From positions 4,370 to 68,369 of the forward strand of contig CAAGHL010000007.1 in the NCBI GenBank assembly GCA_900769665.1: a DNA stretch of 64,000 nt. Direction: 5' to 3'. This document shows, one piece after another, positions 26,428 to 35,766 of this stretch. The stretch's first letter is position 1. Each line of letters begins with the position of its first letter. The stretch is from Clostridia bacterium (GTDB lineage: Bacteria > Bacillota > Clostridia > Christensenellales > CAG-314). The position numbers and the translations under genes were made by a program. The notes beneath the pieces are model-generated. The model did no database searches. It had not been told where the DNA came from and was given only the letters and a program-made list of their open reading frames with translations.

Positions 26428-28619
26428 TTTACTCCGTAATTGTAGACATTTCCGCCAGCGAGGTGGACCGAATATTTGACTACAAGGGCGCAGGGTATAC
26501 CGTCGGAAGCCGAGTGTTGGTCAACTTTGCCAACCGACGTGTGGAAGGGTACATTGTTGAGGAAAAAACTACCAGCGACTGTCCGCCAAACAAACTGAAA
26601 GAGATTATCTGCGCTTTGGACGACTACCCCGTCGTTTTGCCCGAGCTGTTGGAACTTGGCAAATACATGCGCGCGCAATACCATTTGCGTTGGGTGGACG
26701 TTTTGCGGTTGTTTATCCCTGCCGAAATGCGCGGAAACCGCGTCAAGGTGCTTAGCAAAAAGCAAGCCGCCTTGGCAAGCGACAATATTGACGAAATGTT
26801 AGCCTCACTGAAACCCAACGCCGTCAAGCAGAGGGATTTGGTGACTTTTTTATACAAAAACGGCGCAACGCTGTGCGAAAAGCTTAACGCCACATTCGGC
26901 AACGGCGCATTGAAGTCGCTAGTGGACAAGGGGTTTGTCATCGTGACGGAAGTTACCGTTTCTCGCACGCCTTACAAGGACCTTGCCCCGATCGAGCAAT
27001 CCAAGCGCACGCTTATGCCTGCCCAACAAAATGCGGTGGACACAATCCTTGCCGACCGACAAGGGCAATACCTGTTGCACGGTGTGACGGGTAGCGGCAA
27101 AACGGAAGTTTATCTTACCATCATCGACCGAATTGTGAGCGAGGGCAAAACTTGCATAATGCTTGTGCCGGAAATAAGCCTTACGCCCAACATGCTAAGA
27201 CAGTTGCGGTTACGTTTCGGCGACAAAGTTGCGTTGTTACATAGCGGTTTGTCCGTCGGCGAACGCTTTGACGAGTGGTTGCGCCTACGTAACGGGCAAG
27301 CGCAAATTGCCATAGGCGCACGTAGCGCAGTTTTTGCGCCGCTGACAAACCTAGGTGCGATCATCATCGACGAGGAACACGACGGCAGTTATATTTCCGA
27401 CTTCAACCCGCGTTACAATACAATCGACGTTGCCAAGTTTCGTGCCAAAGCCGACAGCGCATTGTTGGTGCTAGGTAGCGCAACGCCGTCGCTGACGAGC
27501 TTTTACCAAGCCAAACGAGGCGAGTTGAAACTCATTTCCATGCCCGAACGCATAAACAAACGTCCGTTGCCCACAGTGCATGTGGTGGACATGACGTTGG
27601 AAACGAGGAACGGCAACAAAGGGATATTCAGCAATTTGCTGAAGGAACGCCTTGCCAAGACTATTGCCGACGGCAACCAAGCAATGCTTTTCCTCAATAG
27701 GCGTGGTTACAGCAGTTTTTTGATGTGTACGAAGTGCGGCTATGTCGCCAAGTGCCTCGATTGCGACGTAAGTCTTACCGTCCACCGCGAGGACAACATG
27801 CTGAAATGCCATTACTGCGGTAAGCAGTACTACATGTTGACCCGTTGTCCGCAGTGCCACGAGGAAAGTTTCCGCCAAGGACGTATCGGCACGCAACAAA
27901 TCGTGGAACTACTTGGCGGTATGTTTCCCGATGTCAAGGTGTTGCGCATGGACGCCGACACGACCAAAAACAAGGAAGGGCACATCAAGATTTTGGAAGC
28001 GTTCGGCAAGGGCGAAGCGCAAATACTTGTCGGTACGCAAATGATTGCCAAGGGGCATGACTTCCCCAAGGTGACCCTTGTAGGCATACTTGACGGCGAC
28101 CAAAGTTTGCATAGGGATGACTACCTTGCGACGGAGCGAACCTTTCAGCTAATTACGCAGGTTGCAGGGCGTAGCGGACGTGATACGTTGCCCGGGGAAG
28201 TGGTACTGCAAACATACACTCCGACCCATTACTGCTTGCAATTGGCGGCGCGACAAGATTACCTAGGGTTTTATCGTAGGGAGATTAACCTGCGGGAAGC
28301 GGCGGCGTTTCCGCCCTTTTCCGAAATCGTGCGGATACTGTACCAAGGGGAAAACGAAAAAAGCTGTATCGACCAACTGACCGAGCAGTATGCGCAAATC
28401 GTGGACCTCAAACAACAGCACCCCGAAGCGTTTTTGTATTTGGACAAAATGCGTTGTCCGTTGAAGCGCGCGGAAAAGAAATTCCGTTTCCAAATACTGA
28501 TGAAGCTAAATACAAATTGTCTAAGCGAGATTTTGCCTCAAATATATGCCGTGGTGGACGACCGTAGCCTTCCCGACGTGCAAATTTTTGCCGAGCGAGA
28601 TCCGCAAAACCTTACATAA
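26424..28619 (+). CDS. priA: Primosomal replication restart helicase PriA
   Basis: DEAD-box-like 3'-5' helicase that recognises abandoned forks and reloads the replicative helicase. Its 731 residues include the DNA-binding N domain, Walker A GVTGSGKTEVYL, the DEEHD box in IIDEEHDGSY, two zinc clusters (CTKCGYVAKCLDC and CHYCGKQYYMLTRCPQC, about 435-475) and motif VI around QVAGRSGRD. It starts within the coaBC stop (ATGA at 26424), the standard Firmicutes order coaBC-priA-def-fmt. Confidence 0.97.
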   Translation: MIYSVIVDISASEVDRIFDYKGAGYTVGSRVLVNFANRRVEGYIVEEKTTSDCPPNKLKEIICALDDYPVVLPELLELGKYMRAQYHLRWVDVLRLFIPAEMRGNRVKVLSKKQAALASDNIDEMLASLKPNAVKQRDLVTFLYKNGATLCEKLNATFGNGALKSLVDKGFVIVTEVTVSRTPYKDLAPIEQSKRTLMPAQQNAVDTILADRQGQYLLHGVTGSGKTEVYLTIIDRIVSEGKTCIMLVPEISLTPNMLRQLRLRFGDKVALLHSGLSVGERFDEWLRLRNGQAQIAIGARSAVFAPLTNLGAIIIDEEHDGSYISDFNPRYNTIDVAKFRAKADSALLVLGSATPSLTSFYQAKRGELKLISMPERINKRPLPTVHVVDMTLETRNGNKGIFSNLLKERLAKTIADGNQAMLFLNRRGYSSFLMCTKCGYVAKCLDCDVSLTVHREDNMLKCHYCGKQYYMLTRCPQCHEESFRQGRIGTQQIVELLGGMFPDVKVLRMDADTTKNKEGHIKILEAFGKGEAQILVGTQMIAKGHDFPKVTLVGILDGDQSLHRDDYLATERTFQLITQVAGRSGRDTLPGEVVLQTYTPTHYCLQLAARQDYLGFYRREINLREAAAFPPFSEIVRILYQGENEKSCIDQLTEQYAQIVDLKQQHPEAFLYLDKMRCPLKRAEKKFRFQILMKLNTNCLSEILPQIYAVVDDRSLPDVQIFAERDPQNLT

Positions 28620-28664
28620 ATACAAAGTTTCAAGGCGTAAAGCTTTTTGCGCCAAGGAGGAAGT

Positions 28665-29126
28665 ATGGCAAGAAGAAAAATAGTGCAAGTCGGCGACCCG
28701 ATTTTGCGTAAAGTATGCAAGCCCGTCGAAAACTTCGACAGCAAACTTGGCGAACTTATCGACGACATGATCGAAACGTTGCATCACGCTGAGGGACTCG
28801 GTTTGGCGGCTCCGCAAGTGGGTATACTGCGCCGCGTGTGCATAGTGGAGTACGACGACGAGCTGTACGAACTTGTCAACCCCAAGCTTGTCAAATCCAA
28901 AGGCAAGTGCGTGGACAACGAAGGGTGTTTGTCTGTGCCCGGTTACCGCGGACTTGTGGAACGCCCCGAGCAAATAGACATCACCTACTTCGACCGCAAC
29001 GGCAAACAGCACAAGTTGCACGCCGAGGGGTACTTTGCGCGTGTGTTCTTGCACGAAATGGACCACTTGGAGGGAATTTTGTTTTGCGACAAAATGATAA
29101 AAAAGATACTTGACGACGAAGAGTAG
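28665..29126 (+). CDS. def: Peptide deformylase
   Basis: Metalloenzyme removing the formyl group from nascent proteins. The 153 residues contain all three active-site motifs: GLGLAAPQVG (motif 1), EGCLSVPG (motif 2, Cys ligand) and HEMDHLEG (motif 3, HExxH). ATG at 28665 is preceded by a perfect AAGGAGG at 28655-28661; reading from 28647 would start before that site. It is paired with fmt downstream, which adds the formyl group to the initiator tRNA. Confidence 0.97.
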   Translation: MARRKIVQVGDPILRKVCKPVENFDSKLGELIDDMIETLHHAEGLGLAAPQVGILRRVCIVEYDDELYELVNPKLVKSKGKCVDNEGCLSVPGYRGLVERPEQIDITYFDRNGKQHKLHAEGYFARVFLHEMDHLEGILFCDKMIKKILDDEE

Positions 29127-29147
29127 TAGCGGACGTTGTTTTTGACA

Positions 29148-29166
29148 TACTATTACTGACATAGTA
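29148..29166 (+). repeat. TACTAT-N7-ATAGTA motif, copy 4
   Basis: TACTAT-tactgac-ATAGTA, 21 bp after the def stop and 73 bp before the fmt start. No T-tract follows. Confidence 0.85.
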
Positions 29167-29239
29167 TTCTACAATTTTCGATTTTTCGTTATTCTACGGC
29201 GGTTTTGTCGTAAAAACTGCTATTTCTAGGAGGCGGCGC

Positions 29240-30163
29240 ATGAGAGTGATTTTTCTCGGTACACCTGATTTCGGCGTACCCGCATTACAAGCAATATGCA
29301 ACAAACACGAGGTTGTGGCGTGTGTATGCCAACCCGACAAAGTAGGCACTCGAGGAAAGGTGGAGTTTTGCGCAGTCAAAAAGTTTGCCTTGGCGCACAA
29401 CATACAGCTGTACCAATTTGAAAAGATTTCTCGCGACGGCGGCGATACGTTGCGTAGCCTTGCGCCCGACATCATGGTGACGGCGGCATACGGACAAATA
29501 CTGTCACAAGAGATAATCGACATTGCGCCCTACGGGATAATCAATATCCACGGCAGTTTGTTGCCCGAGCTTCGCGGTGCGGCACCCATACAATACGCCG
29601 TGTGGCAAGGCTTGAAGCAAACAGGCATTACAATTTTGCAAACGGTCAAAGCGGTGGACGCAGGCGACATGATTTTGCAAAAAACTTTGGATATTTTGCC
29701 CTACGAAACCAACGGCGAATTGTTTGCTCGCATGGCTCAACTCGGTGCGGAGGCTGTCGTGGAAGCGCTCGACCAAATTGCAAACGGTACGGCAGTGTAC
29801 ACGCCGCAAGACGAAAGCAAAGCCACGTTTTGCCACAAGATTTCCGCCGAAACGGAACACATCGATTGGAACAAACCTGCCGACGAGCTGATAAATCTTG
29901 TGCGCGCACTTTGCCCGTCGCCGACGGCTTGGACAAGCTACGACGGCAAACGTATCAAAATATACGCACTGCGCCCGTCGGACAAAGACTACGGAACGCA
30001 AACACCCGGTACAATCGTCGAGTGTGGCAAAAAGGTGCTTGCAGTGGCATGCGCCGACGGAGCCGTCAACATCACGGAACTGCAAAAGGAAAACGGCAAA
30101 CGCATGGACGTGACTGCGTTTTTGTGCGGCACACGTTTGCCTGTCGGAGCGGTGCTTGACTGA
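29240..30163 (+). CDS. fmt: Methionyl-tRNA formyltransferase
   Basis: Transfers a formyl group from 10-formyl-tetrahydrofolate to Met-tRNA(fMet). The 307 residues comprise the Rossmann catalytic domain (MRVIFLGTPDFGVPALQAI) with the catalytic-loop motif HGSLLPELRGAAPIQ (about 104-118; Asn-His-Asp triad type, NIHGS) and a C-terminal OB-fold tRNA-binding domain (residues about 205-300). AGGAGG precedes the ATG. Its stop overlaps the rsmB start by one base (TGATG). Confidence 0.97.
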   Translation: MRVIFLGTPDFGVPALQAICNKHEVVACVCQPDKVGTRGKVEFCAVKKFALAHNIQLYQFEKISRDGGDTLRSLAPDIMVTAAYGQILSQEIIDIAPYGIINIHGSLLPELRGAAPIQYAVWQGLKQTGITILQTVKAVDAGDMILQKTLDILPYETNGELFARMAQLGAEAVVEALDQIANGTAVYTPQDESKATFCHKISAETEHIDWNKPADELINLVRALCPSPTAWTSYDGKRIKIYALRPSDKDYGTQTPGTIVECGKKVLAVACADGAVNITELQKENGKRMDVTAFLCGTRLPVGAVLD

Positions 30164-31431
30164 TGAATACCGCATTTTTGAAAAGTTACGAGGCGTTGCA
30201 ACAAGTATACGGTAGCGGCGCATTCAGTACGCAAGCGTTAAACGACGCCCTTGCCAACTGCAAAGCCAAGGATAGGGCGCTTGTAACCAAAGTTGTGTAT
30301 GGTGTGTTGGACAGCGACATACGCTTAGACTACATCATCGCTCGACACGTCAAAAAAATGCCCAAGGGCGATACGCTGATTTTTTTGAAAATCGGCGCAT
30401 ATTGCTTGGCGGAGCTTAGCATACCTACATACGCCGTGGTCAACGACGTTGCTGAGCTTGCCAAACTGTCGGAGGACAGGCGCATTGTCGGCTTTGTCAA
30501 CGCCACACTGAAAGCAATTGCAAAAACACTCGCAGATGGCACATTGGAGTACCCCGAAGACGAAATACAGCGTTGGTCGGTTGAGTATTCCTACCCCGAG
30601 TGGGCGCTGAGAAAGCTCGTCAAGGATTACGGCAAGCAAAAGGCGCAACAAATAATCTCGGAAAAACCCGAAACAAGTACGGTAGTGCGTTTTACGGCGC
30701 ATACCGCCCAAGCGCAAGCCGAGGAAAAGTTCGGTTGTACGTGCGTGCCGACGGTATTTCCCGACGTGTACCGCGTGCAAGGCAAAATCACTCGTCCCGA
30801 CGAAACGTTTACCGTGCAAAGCCTATCAAGCATGGCAATCGCACGTATTTGCGCAAGTTTCGAGCCGAAAACAATGTTGGATTGCTGTTCCGCCCCCGGG
30901 GGAAAGTCGGTGTACGTCAAGCAACTTTGCCCGAAAGCGGACATCACGGCGTGCGACATCCATCCGCACCGTGTTGCGCTTATCGATTCCTACGCCAAGC
31001 GCATGCAAGTTTCGCTAAACACGTGCGTTGCCGACAGCACCGTGTTTGACCCGAGCAAAGAGGGCAAATTCGACCTTGTGCTGTGCGATGTGCCGTGTAG
31101 CGGTTTCGGCGTGTTGGACAACCATCCCGACATCAAGATTTTCCGCGAAAACAAGGATATTTCCGAGCTAATGAAGTTACAACGAGCCATACTGTACAAC
31201 TGCAGTAGGTATGTTGCCGAGGGCGGCACGCTTGTGTACTCCACATGCACGGTGTTCGACAACGAAAACGGACAGCAAATACGCCGTTTCCTTGCCGACA
31301 ACGATTGTTTTGCGCCAGGGACAATCGATTTGCCGCAGTTTCCAGAAGCCGACGGACAAAGCACGCATCAATTTTTGCCATGCGACGGCATGCAAGGCTT
31401 TTTTGTCGCCGTGCTGAAAAAGGTTAAATAA
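30163..31431 (+). CDS. rsmB: 16S rRNA (cytosine-C5) methyltransferase RsmB
   Basis: Methylates C967 (E. coli numbering) of 16S rRNA. The 422 residues begin with a NusB-like RNA-binding domain (1-140; DRALVTKVVYGVLD), followed by a Rossmann methyltransferase with the SAM motif LDCCSAPGGKS (about 243-253), the catalytic-cysteine motifs CDVPCSGFGVL and YSTCTVF. It starts inside the fmt stop codon region (TGATG), so translation is coupled. It is followed by a 220-bp gap before rlmN with a hairpin but no clear terminator. Confidence 0.95.
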   Translation: MNTAFLKSYEALQQVYGSGAFSTQALNDALANCKAKDRALVTKVVYGVLDSDIRLDYIIARHVKKMPKGDTLIFLKIGAYCLAELSIPTYAVVNDVAELAKLSEDRRIVGFVNATLKAIAKTLADGTLEYPEDEIQRWSVEYSYPEWALRKLVKDYGKQKAQQIISEKPETSTVVRFTAHTAQAQAEEKFGCTCVPTVFPDVYRVQGKITRPDETFTVQSLSSMAIARICASFEPKTMLDCCSAPGGKSVYVKQLCPKADITACDIHPHRVALIDSYAKRMQVSLNTCVADSTVFDPSKEGKFDLVLCDVPCSGFGVLDNHPDIKIFRENKDISELMKLQRAILYNCSRYVAEGGTLVYSTCTVFDNENGQQIRRFLADNDCFAPGTIDLPQFPEADGQSTHQFLPCDGMQGFFVAVLKKVK

Positions 31432-31651
31432 CAAGTCTATCGCTTGATTGGCAATTGCATTACAGGCAGTCCTAATCAGCAAACAAAGCAAAAATCAACT
31501 ATAAATACTTGCGCTAGTACTCGTTTCGAGGGTAGTGCGCTAAAATTGCCGTAACATATACAAGCACGGCAAAACAATATCAAACACTAAAAAACAAACA
31601 AGGTGCGATAAACCAAACGCACAAACCCACCCACGATACACTGAGGCAACA

Positions 31652-32758
31652 ATGGTACTTTTGCAAGACTTTACACAACAGGAACTTGTCGATTTCGTTA
31701 CGGCTAACTACTCGGTTAAGCCGTTTGTCGGCAAGCAAATTTTCGGTTGGCTTACTCGCAACGCCGAGTTCGACCAAATGACCAACATACCCAAAGCCTT
31801 GCGCCAACGCCTCGCCGAGGACTGCGTGGCAAGCTCGGTCCACATCGTCAAAACGCTTGTGTCGAGTATCGACGGCACGCAAAAGTTTTTGTATCGTTTG
31901 CAGGACGGCAACGTCATCGAAGGCGTGCTGATGAAGTACAAGTACGGCAATACGCTGTGTGTGTCTTCGCAAGTGGGGTGTCGCATGGGTTGCAAGTTTT
32001 GCGCAAGTACGCTCGGCGGCTTGGTACGCAATTTGTCCGCAGGGGAAATCCTCGGACAGGTGCTTGCCGTAAATGCAATGGGTGGCGGCGACGACAAAAA
32101 TCGCTACGTAACCAACATCGTGCTGATGGGCAGTGGCGAGCCGTTGGACAACTTCGACAACGTAACCAAGTTTTTGCGCCTTGTTTCGGCGGAAGAGGGC
32201 ATCAATATTTCCCTTCGCAACATTTCGCTGTCCACGTGCGGAGTGGTGCCGCGCATGCGCCAACTTGCCGATATGGGGTTGCATGTCAACCTCACGTTAA
32301 GTTTGCACAACGCCGACAACGAGCAACGCAAGCAAATAATGCCCGTTACCAACGCCTACTCGGTGGAGGACGCCGTTGCCGCATGTAGGTATTACTTCGA
32401 GCAAACGGGGCGGCGCATTATTGTCGAGTACACCCTTATCGACGGACAAAACGACACCTACGCCCACGCACTGAAACTTGCCTCGCTACTGCGCAACATG
32501 AGCGTGCATGTTAACGTGATTGCACTTAACCCCGTTAAGGAAACGGGACTGAAAGGCACGTCGGAAGCCAACATCAAGCGGTTTATCGGATATTTGGAAA
32601 AACTCGGTATTTCCGCAACTCGCCGTCGCACAATGGGGCAGGACATCGAGGGCGCATGCGGACAATTGCGCAAACGCTTCATCGAGGAGCAGTCCGAACC
32701 AACGCAAAACGACCTCGGCGCACAAGCAAGCGACGGCAAAGGCGGTGCAAATGGCTAA
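31652..32758 (+). CDS. rlmN: Dual-specificity 23S rRNA/tRNA adenine-C2 methyltransferase RlmN
   Basis: Radical SAM enzyme methylating A2503 of 23S rRNA and A37 of some tRNAs. Its 368 residues contain the cluster motif CRMGCKFC (CxxxCxxC, about 111-118), GGxGEP-type GSGEPLDNF, and the C-terminal cysteine region RRTMGQDIEGACGQL bearing the catalytic Cys. RBS GAGG lies 7 bases before ATG. A short, hydrophilic C-terminal tail of about 20 residues is extra. Normally prpC and prkC follow; here rsgA follows directly, overlapping by 8 bases. Confidence 0.96.
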   Translation: MVLLQDFTQQELVDFVTANYSVKPFVGKQIFGWLTRNAEFDQMTNIPKALRQRLAEDCVASSVHIVKTLVSSIDGTQKFLYRLQDGNVIEGVLMKYKYGNTLCVSSQVGCRMGCKFCASTLGGLVRNLSAGEILGQVLAVNAMGGGDDKNRYVTNIVLMGSGEPLDNFDNVTKFLRLVSAEEGINISLRNISLSTCGVVPRMRQLADMGLHVNLTLSLHNADNEQRKQIMPVTNAYSVEDAVAACRYYFEQTGRRIIVEYTLIDGQNDTYAHALKLASLLRNMSVHVNVIALNPVKETGLKGTSEANIKRFIGYLEKLGISATRRRTMGQDIEGACGQLRKRFIEEQSEPTQNDLGAQASDGKGGANG

Positions 32759-33629
32759 AAACAATCTTAGCGGCATCGTGGTAAAGGGCGTTGGCGGTGT
32801 GTTTGACGTAATGACGAACAACGGCAAGTTTGTCTGTTTCAGTCCCAAAAAACTGCGCTACAATCAGCAAGACATTTTGGTCGGTGACAAGGTTACTTTC
32901 GAGCGCTTGCACGGCAACAAAGGCAACATAATCGACATTTTGCCTAGGCAAAACCGCATGTTGCGCCCCGAAGTCGCCAATGTCGACGTATGCTTTATCG
33001 TCATTGCGCCCGAGCCACAACCCGATTTTTACTTGGTGGACAAGGTAATGGTCAATTGCTTTGTGCAACATATCGAGCCGATGATAGTGCTAAACAAAAC
33101 GGACTTGGCAAGCGACTTGAAAGAGCGTGTGTGGCAAAACTACAAGGATGACTGTCTGATAGTGGAAACTTCGGCAGAAAAGGGCGATGTGGCGCAACTT
33201 TTGCCGCTTATTTTGGACAAAGTTTGCTTTTTTGCAGGGCAATCGGCTGTCGGCAAAACGTCATTACTCAATGCGCTGTCGCCCATGCTCGGCGAAAAAA
33301 TCGGCGGACTGTCGCAAAAGTCGGGCAGAGGCACACATACCACGCGTCACGCAAGTTTGCACGCCGTTGCAGGCGGATATGTGGTGGATACGTGCGGATT
33401 TTCCTTGTGCGACATTGCCGAGGACGTGCGTAGTGACGAATTGCGGCTGTACATCGACGACTTTGTGACGGTGTCGCAAGGTTGCAAGTTTTCTTCTTGC
33501 ACGCACACCGTGGAGCCGGATTGCGCTGTAAAAGTCGCCGTCAACAACGGACAGCTTTGCAAGGAGCGGTACGAGCGTTACTTGGAAGAGTACAACGAAC
33601 TTGTACAAGCGGAGAAAAACAAGTACTAA
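32751..33629 (+). CDS. rsgA: Ribosome biogenesis GTPase RsgA
   Basis: Circularly permuted GTPase that checks maturation of the 30S subunit. The 292 residues contain an N-terminal OB-fold, then G4 (LNKTDL), G1 (GQSAVGKTSLLNAL, about 163-176), G3 (DTCGF) and a C-terminal zinc motif (CKFSSCTHTVEPDC). G4 before G1 is the expected permuted order. ATG at 32751 is chosen over GTG at 32745 because AAAGGCGG lies at better distance. It overlaps rlmN by 8 bases, and rpe follows after 19 bp. Confidence 0.96.
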   Translation: MAKNNLSGIVVKGVGGVFDVMTNNGKFVCFSPKKLRYNQQDILVGDKVTFERLHGNKGNIIDILPRQNRMLRPEVANVDVCFIVIAPEPQPDFYLVDKVMVNCFVQHIEPMIVLNKTDLASDLKERVWQNYKDDCLIVETSAEKGDVAQLLPLILDKVCFFAGQSAVGKTSLLNALSPMLGEKIGGLSQKSGRGTHTTRHASLHAVAGGYVVDTCGFSLCDIAEDVRSDELRLYIDDFVTVSQGCKFSSCTHTVEPDCAVKVAVNNGQLCKERYERYLEEYNELVQAEKNKY

Positions 33630-33648
33630 GCACCAAAACGGAGGGAAC

Positions 33649-34290
33649 ATGAACAAGCAAATTATCGTAAGTCCGTCAATACTCAATTGCGACTTTGCCA
33701 ATCTCGGGGCGGAGTGCGTTTCGTTGGCGGAAGCAGGCGCAGATTGGATACATTGCGACGTAATGGACGGGGCTTTTGTGCCAAACATTAGCTTTGGTGC
33801 GCCCGTTGTAAAAGCCGTTGGCGGTGCGGTAGACGTTCCGCTTGACGTACACTTGATGATTGACGAGCCGATACGTTACATTGCCGACTTTGCCAAGGCA
33901 GGCGCGGCGTATATTACTTTCCACGTGGAAGCGACCGACCGTGTTGCCGAAACCATTGCAGCAATCAAGTCGCACGGCGTAAAGGTGGGGTTGTCGCTGA
34001 AGCCAAACACGCCGGTCAGCGCAATCGTGCCGTATTTGAGCGACGTTGACATGGTGCTTGTCATGTCGGTCGAGCCGGGGTTTGGCGGACAAAAGTTTAA
34101 CCCCAACGCACCCGAAAAAATTGCCGAAATACGCAAACTGTACGACGGACTGATTGAGGTTGACGGCGGAATAAACGCCGACACTGCAAAACTTGTAGTC
34201 GCCGCAGGCGTGGACGTGTTGGTGGCAGGAAGTTATCTAATCAATGCCGCCGACCGCAAAGCGGCAACCGAAGCATTGAAAAAGGCGTGA
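33649..34290 (+). CDS. rpe: Ribulose-phosphate 3-epimerase
   Basis: Interconverts ribulose-5-phosphate and xylulose-5-phosphate in the pentose phosphate pathway. The 213-residue TIM barrel shows SPSILNCDFANLG, CDVMDGAFVPNISFG, DVHLMI, VEPGFGGQKF and VDGGINADTA, carrying the metal and catalytic residues. ATG at 33649 is chosen because GGAGGG lies just before it. A longer frame would start within rsgA. It sits between rsgA and spoVM, as in Bacillus where thiN lies between rpe and spoVM. Confidence 0.97.
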   Translation: MNKQIIVSPSILNCDFANLGAECVSLAEAGADWIHCDVMDGAFVPNISFGAPVVKAVGGAVDVPLDVHLMIDEPIRYIADFAKAGAAYITFHVEATDRVAETIAAIKSHGVKVGLSLKPNTPVSAIVPYLSDVDMVLVMSVEPGFGGQKFNPNAPEKIAEIRKLYDGLIEVDGGINADTAKLVVAAGVDVLVAGSYLINAADRKAATEALKKA

Positions 34291-34402
34291 TGACGTTTAG
34301 TTTCTAGTTGGTATCGATGTATTATTCCACTGCGAGCCCCTGATGATCGCTTCGCATTAAACATACCAAACGAATATTGTCACAACTTGCGGTTTGTCGG
34401 CA

Positions 34403-34408
34403 TATAAT
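34403..34408 (+). promoter_or_regulatory. Putative -10 element of spoVM
   Basis: CATATAAT (TATAAT at 34403-34408) lies 20 bases before the GTG start and resembles both sigma-A and the sigma-E -10 box (CATACAAT type). No convincing -35 of either class is seen at correct spacing. Bacillus spoVM is sigma-E controlled. Confidence 0.4.
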
Positions 34409-34428
34409 GTAACAAATCGGAGAGTTGC

Positions 34429-34524
34429 GTGAAAAGTAAAATTGTGTGTATCAAATTGCCGTCCTTTATCGGCGCAGTGTTGCGAGTGTTGCTTGGCAAA
34501 CTTGTCGTTGGCAAAAGCAAGTAG
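34429..34524 (+). CDS. spoVM: Stage V sporulation protein SpoVM (31-residue peptide)
   Basis: A tiny gene: GTG start at 34429, 31 codons, TAG stop, with GGAG about 8 bases upstream. The peptide has the pattern IKLPSFIGAVLRVLLG, which matches the Bacillus SpoVM core IKLPKFLGGIVRAMLG nearly residue for residue. SpoVM is an amphipathic helix that recognises the convex forespore membrane and anchors SpoIVA to start spore coat assembly. Position supports the call: in Bacillus spoVM follows rsgA-rpe-thiN. The C terminus (KLVVGKSK) is five residues longer than in Bacillus. The partner SpoIVA is not in the window. Confidence 0.85.
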   Translation: MKSKIVCIKLPSFIGAVLRVLLGKLVVGKSK

Positions 34525-34585
34525 AGTATTGAAAGCAATTGCTTAGTAATACATAGCAAAAATGCGTAATTGTAAGTGTAAAGTA

Positions 34586-34622
34586 AAACGGAGAGCCGAT
34601 TGTTCCGGTTCTCCGTTTTTTT
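34586..34622 (+). terminator. Bidirectional terminator between spoVM and PAP2 gene
   Basis: ACGGAGAGCCG pairs with CGGTTCTCCGT, followed by seven T residues on the + strand and preceded by AAAA, so it can stop both converging transcripts. Confidence 0.8.
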
Positions 34623-34635
34623 ATTGTGTTGCAGT

Positions 34636-35766
34636 TTATTTTTTATCGGGAGCGTCGGCGTTTGCCGTATCTTCCGTTGTGGTGTCAGTTGTCGTGGTAG
34701 TCGTTTGTGTGTCTGTTGTCTTTATCCAACCGAGCTTTTTGTAAAGCTTTTCGGCAGGCTTAAACAACATCGGATACACGCCCAACGCAACAAAAGCAAG
34801 TATTGCGTACTTCACGGTGCGGAATACCCGTTCGACAACGACCTTGTCGGCGTAAACCTTCTTTATCGTGTCCACGCCTTGCAGTTTTAGCAAAAACTTG
34901 TCGAACGCCGTTGCGCCCCGGTAGATTGTCGCAAGTTGTTCGGGGTCGCGCGGCTCGGTGTAGTAGAGCATGCTTGCAAATGGCAACTTGATTAGCGTAT
35001 CCAACGCAAGCATTACAAGCCCCACGCCGACAAGTCGCAACAGCACTCGCCACCAAATGTGCGTTTCCTCAAAGTTGACAAACTTTTCCTCGAAGGCAAT
35101 CGCCGCAACAAGTCCGCACAGTATGCCGTACATGGTAAAGTAGTTGCCGTCGGTTGCCGTAAATAAGCCTACGCTCATGAGGACGATTCCGCCGCAGTAC
35201 ACCCAGTATTTGTTGGGCATAACGCTAAGCAGCCAATTGATGAGAAAGGCAAACGCAGTGCCGAGCGCAAGTCCCGTGATTACGTCCGTGGGGTAGTGTG
35301 CGCCGACGTACATACGCGACAACGCAACCAACAACGGAATTGCCACGCACAGCGCCGTCAGCCAACGACGTTTTTTGTCGTGAAACTTTATGCCTATGGT
35401 GGCGTACACGGCGGACGAATTGGTGGAGTGTCCGCTAGGGAAACTGTATCCGCCTACAAGCCGAAAGTTTTGTATATTCGGGTTGCTGTTGAACGGGCGC
35501 GTGCGACATATGATGTCCTTGATAAAGGTGGTTGTCAGTAGCGACGTGGACAGCGTAAAGGTTATTTGTTGCGCCTTCTTTTTGTCCACTGCAAAGTACA
35601 GCACGGCAATCAATATGGCAATGCAAGTGCTTTCGCCGAGGAAGGAAAAAAAGTTGTTGAGGTAGTATAAAAAGCTGAAACGTCCGCCAAGGCTTTGCAA
35701 CCAAATGATGAACGTATCTTCAAATGACAAGCTCCAAGTGTGAGCTTTCAGCAGTAGTGTAAGCAT
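34636..35766 (-). CDS. PAP2-family membrane phosphatase
   Basis: A 376-residue PAP2 superfamily protein with several transmembrane helices. The three phosphatase motifs are visible: KDIICRTRP (KxxxxxxRP, about 84-92), PSGH (about 113-116) and SRMYVGAHYPTD (SRxxxxxHxxxD, about 150-161). Such enzymes dephosphorylate undecaprenyl pyrophosphate, phosphatidate or similar lipids; the substrate here is not determined. It is larger than most PAP2 proteins, because it carries four additional membrane helices and a hydrophilic Thr/Asp-rich tail. GGAG lies 8 bases before the start on the minus strand. It is one of only three reverse-strand genes, divergent from the downstream D,D-carboxypeptidase gene. 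Confidence 0.9.
   Translation of the reverse strand: MLTLLLKAHTWSLSFEDTFIIWLQSLGGRFSFLYYLNNFFSFLGESTCIAILIAVLYFAVDKKKAQQITFTLSTSLLTTTFIKDIICRTRPFNSNPNIQNFRLVGGYSFPSGHSTNSSAVYATIGIKFHDKKRRWLTALCVAIPLLVALSRMYVGAHYPTDVITGLALGTAFAFLINWLLSVMPNKYWVYCGGIVLMSVGLFTATDGNYFTMYGILCGLVAAIAFEEKFVNFEETHIWWRVLLRLVGVGLVMLALDTLIKLPFASMLYYTEPRDPEQLATIYRGATAFDKFLLKLQGVDTIKKVYADKVVVERVFRTVKYAILAFVALGVYPMLFKPAEKLYKKLGWIKTTDTQTTTTTTDTTTEDTANADAPDKK

Noticed and set aside
31510..31540. Hairpin GCGC...GCGC before rlmN as a terminator or riboswitch
   Set aside because: The stem has internal loops and no T-tract follows; no known riboswitch pattern is recognised.
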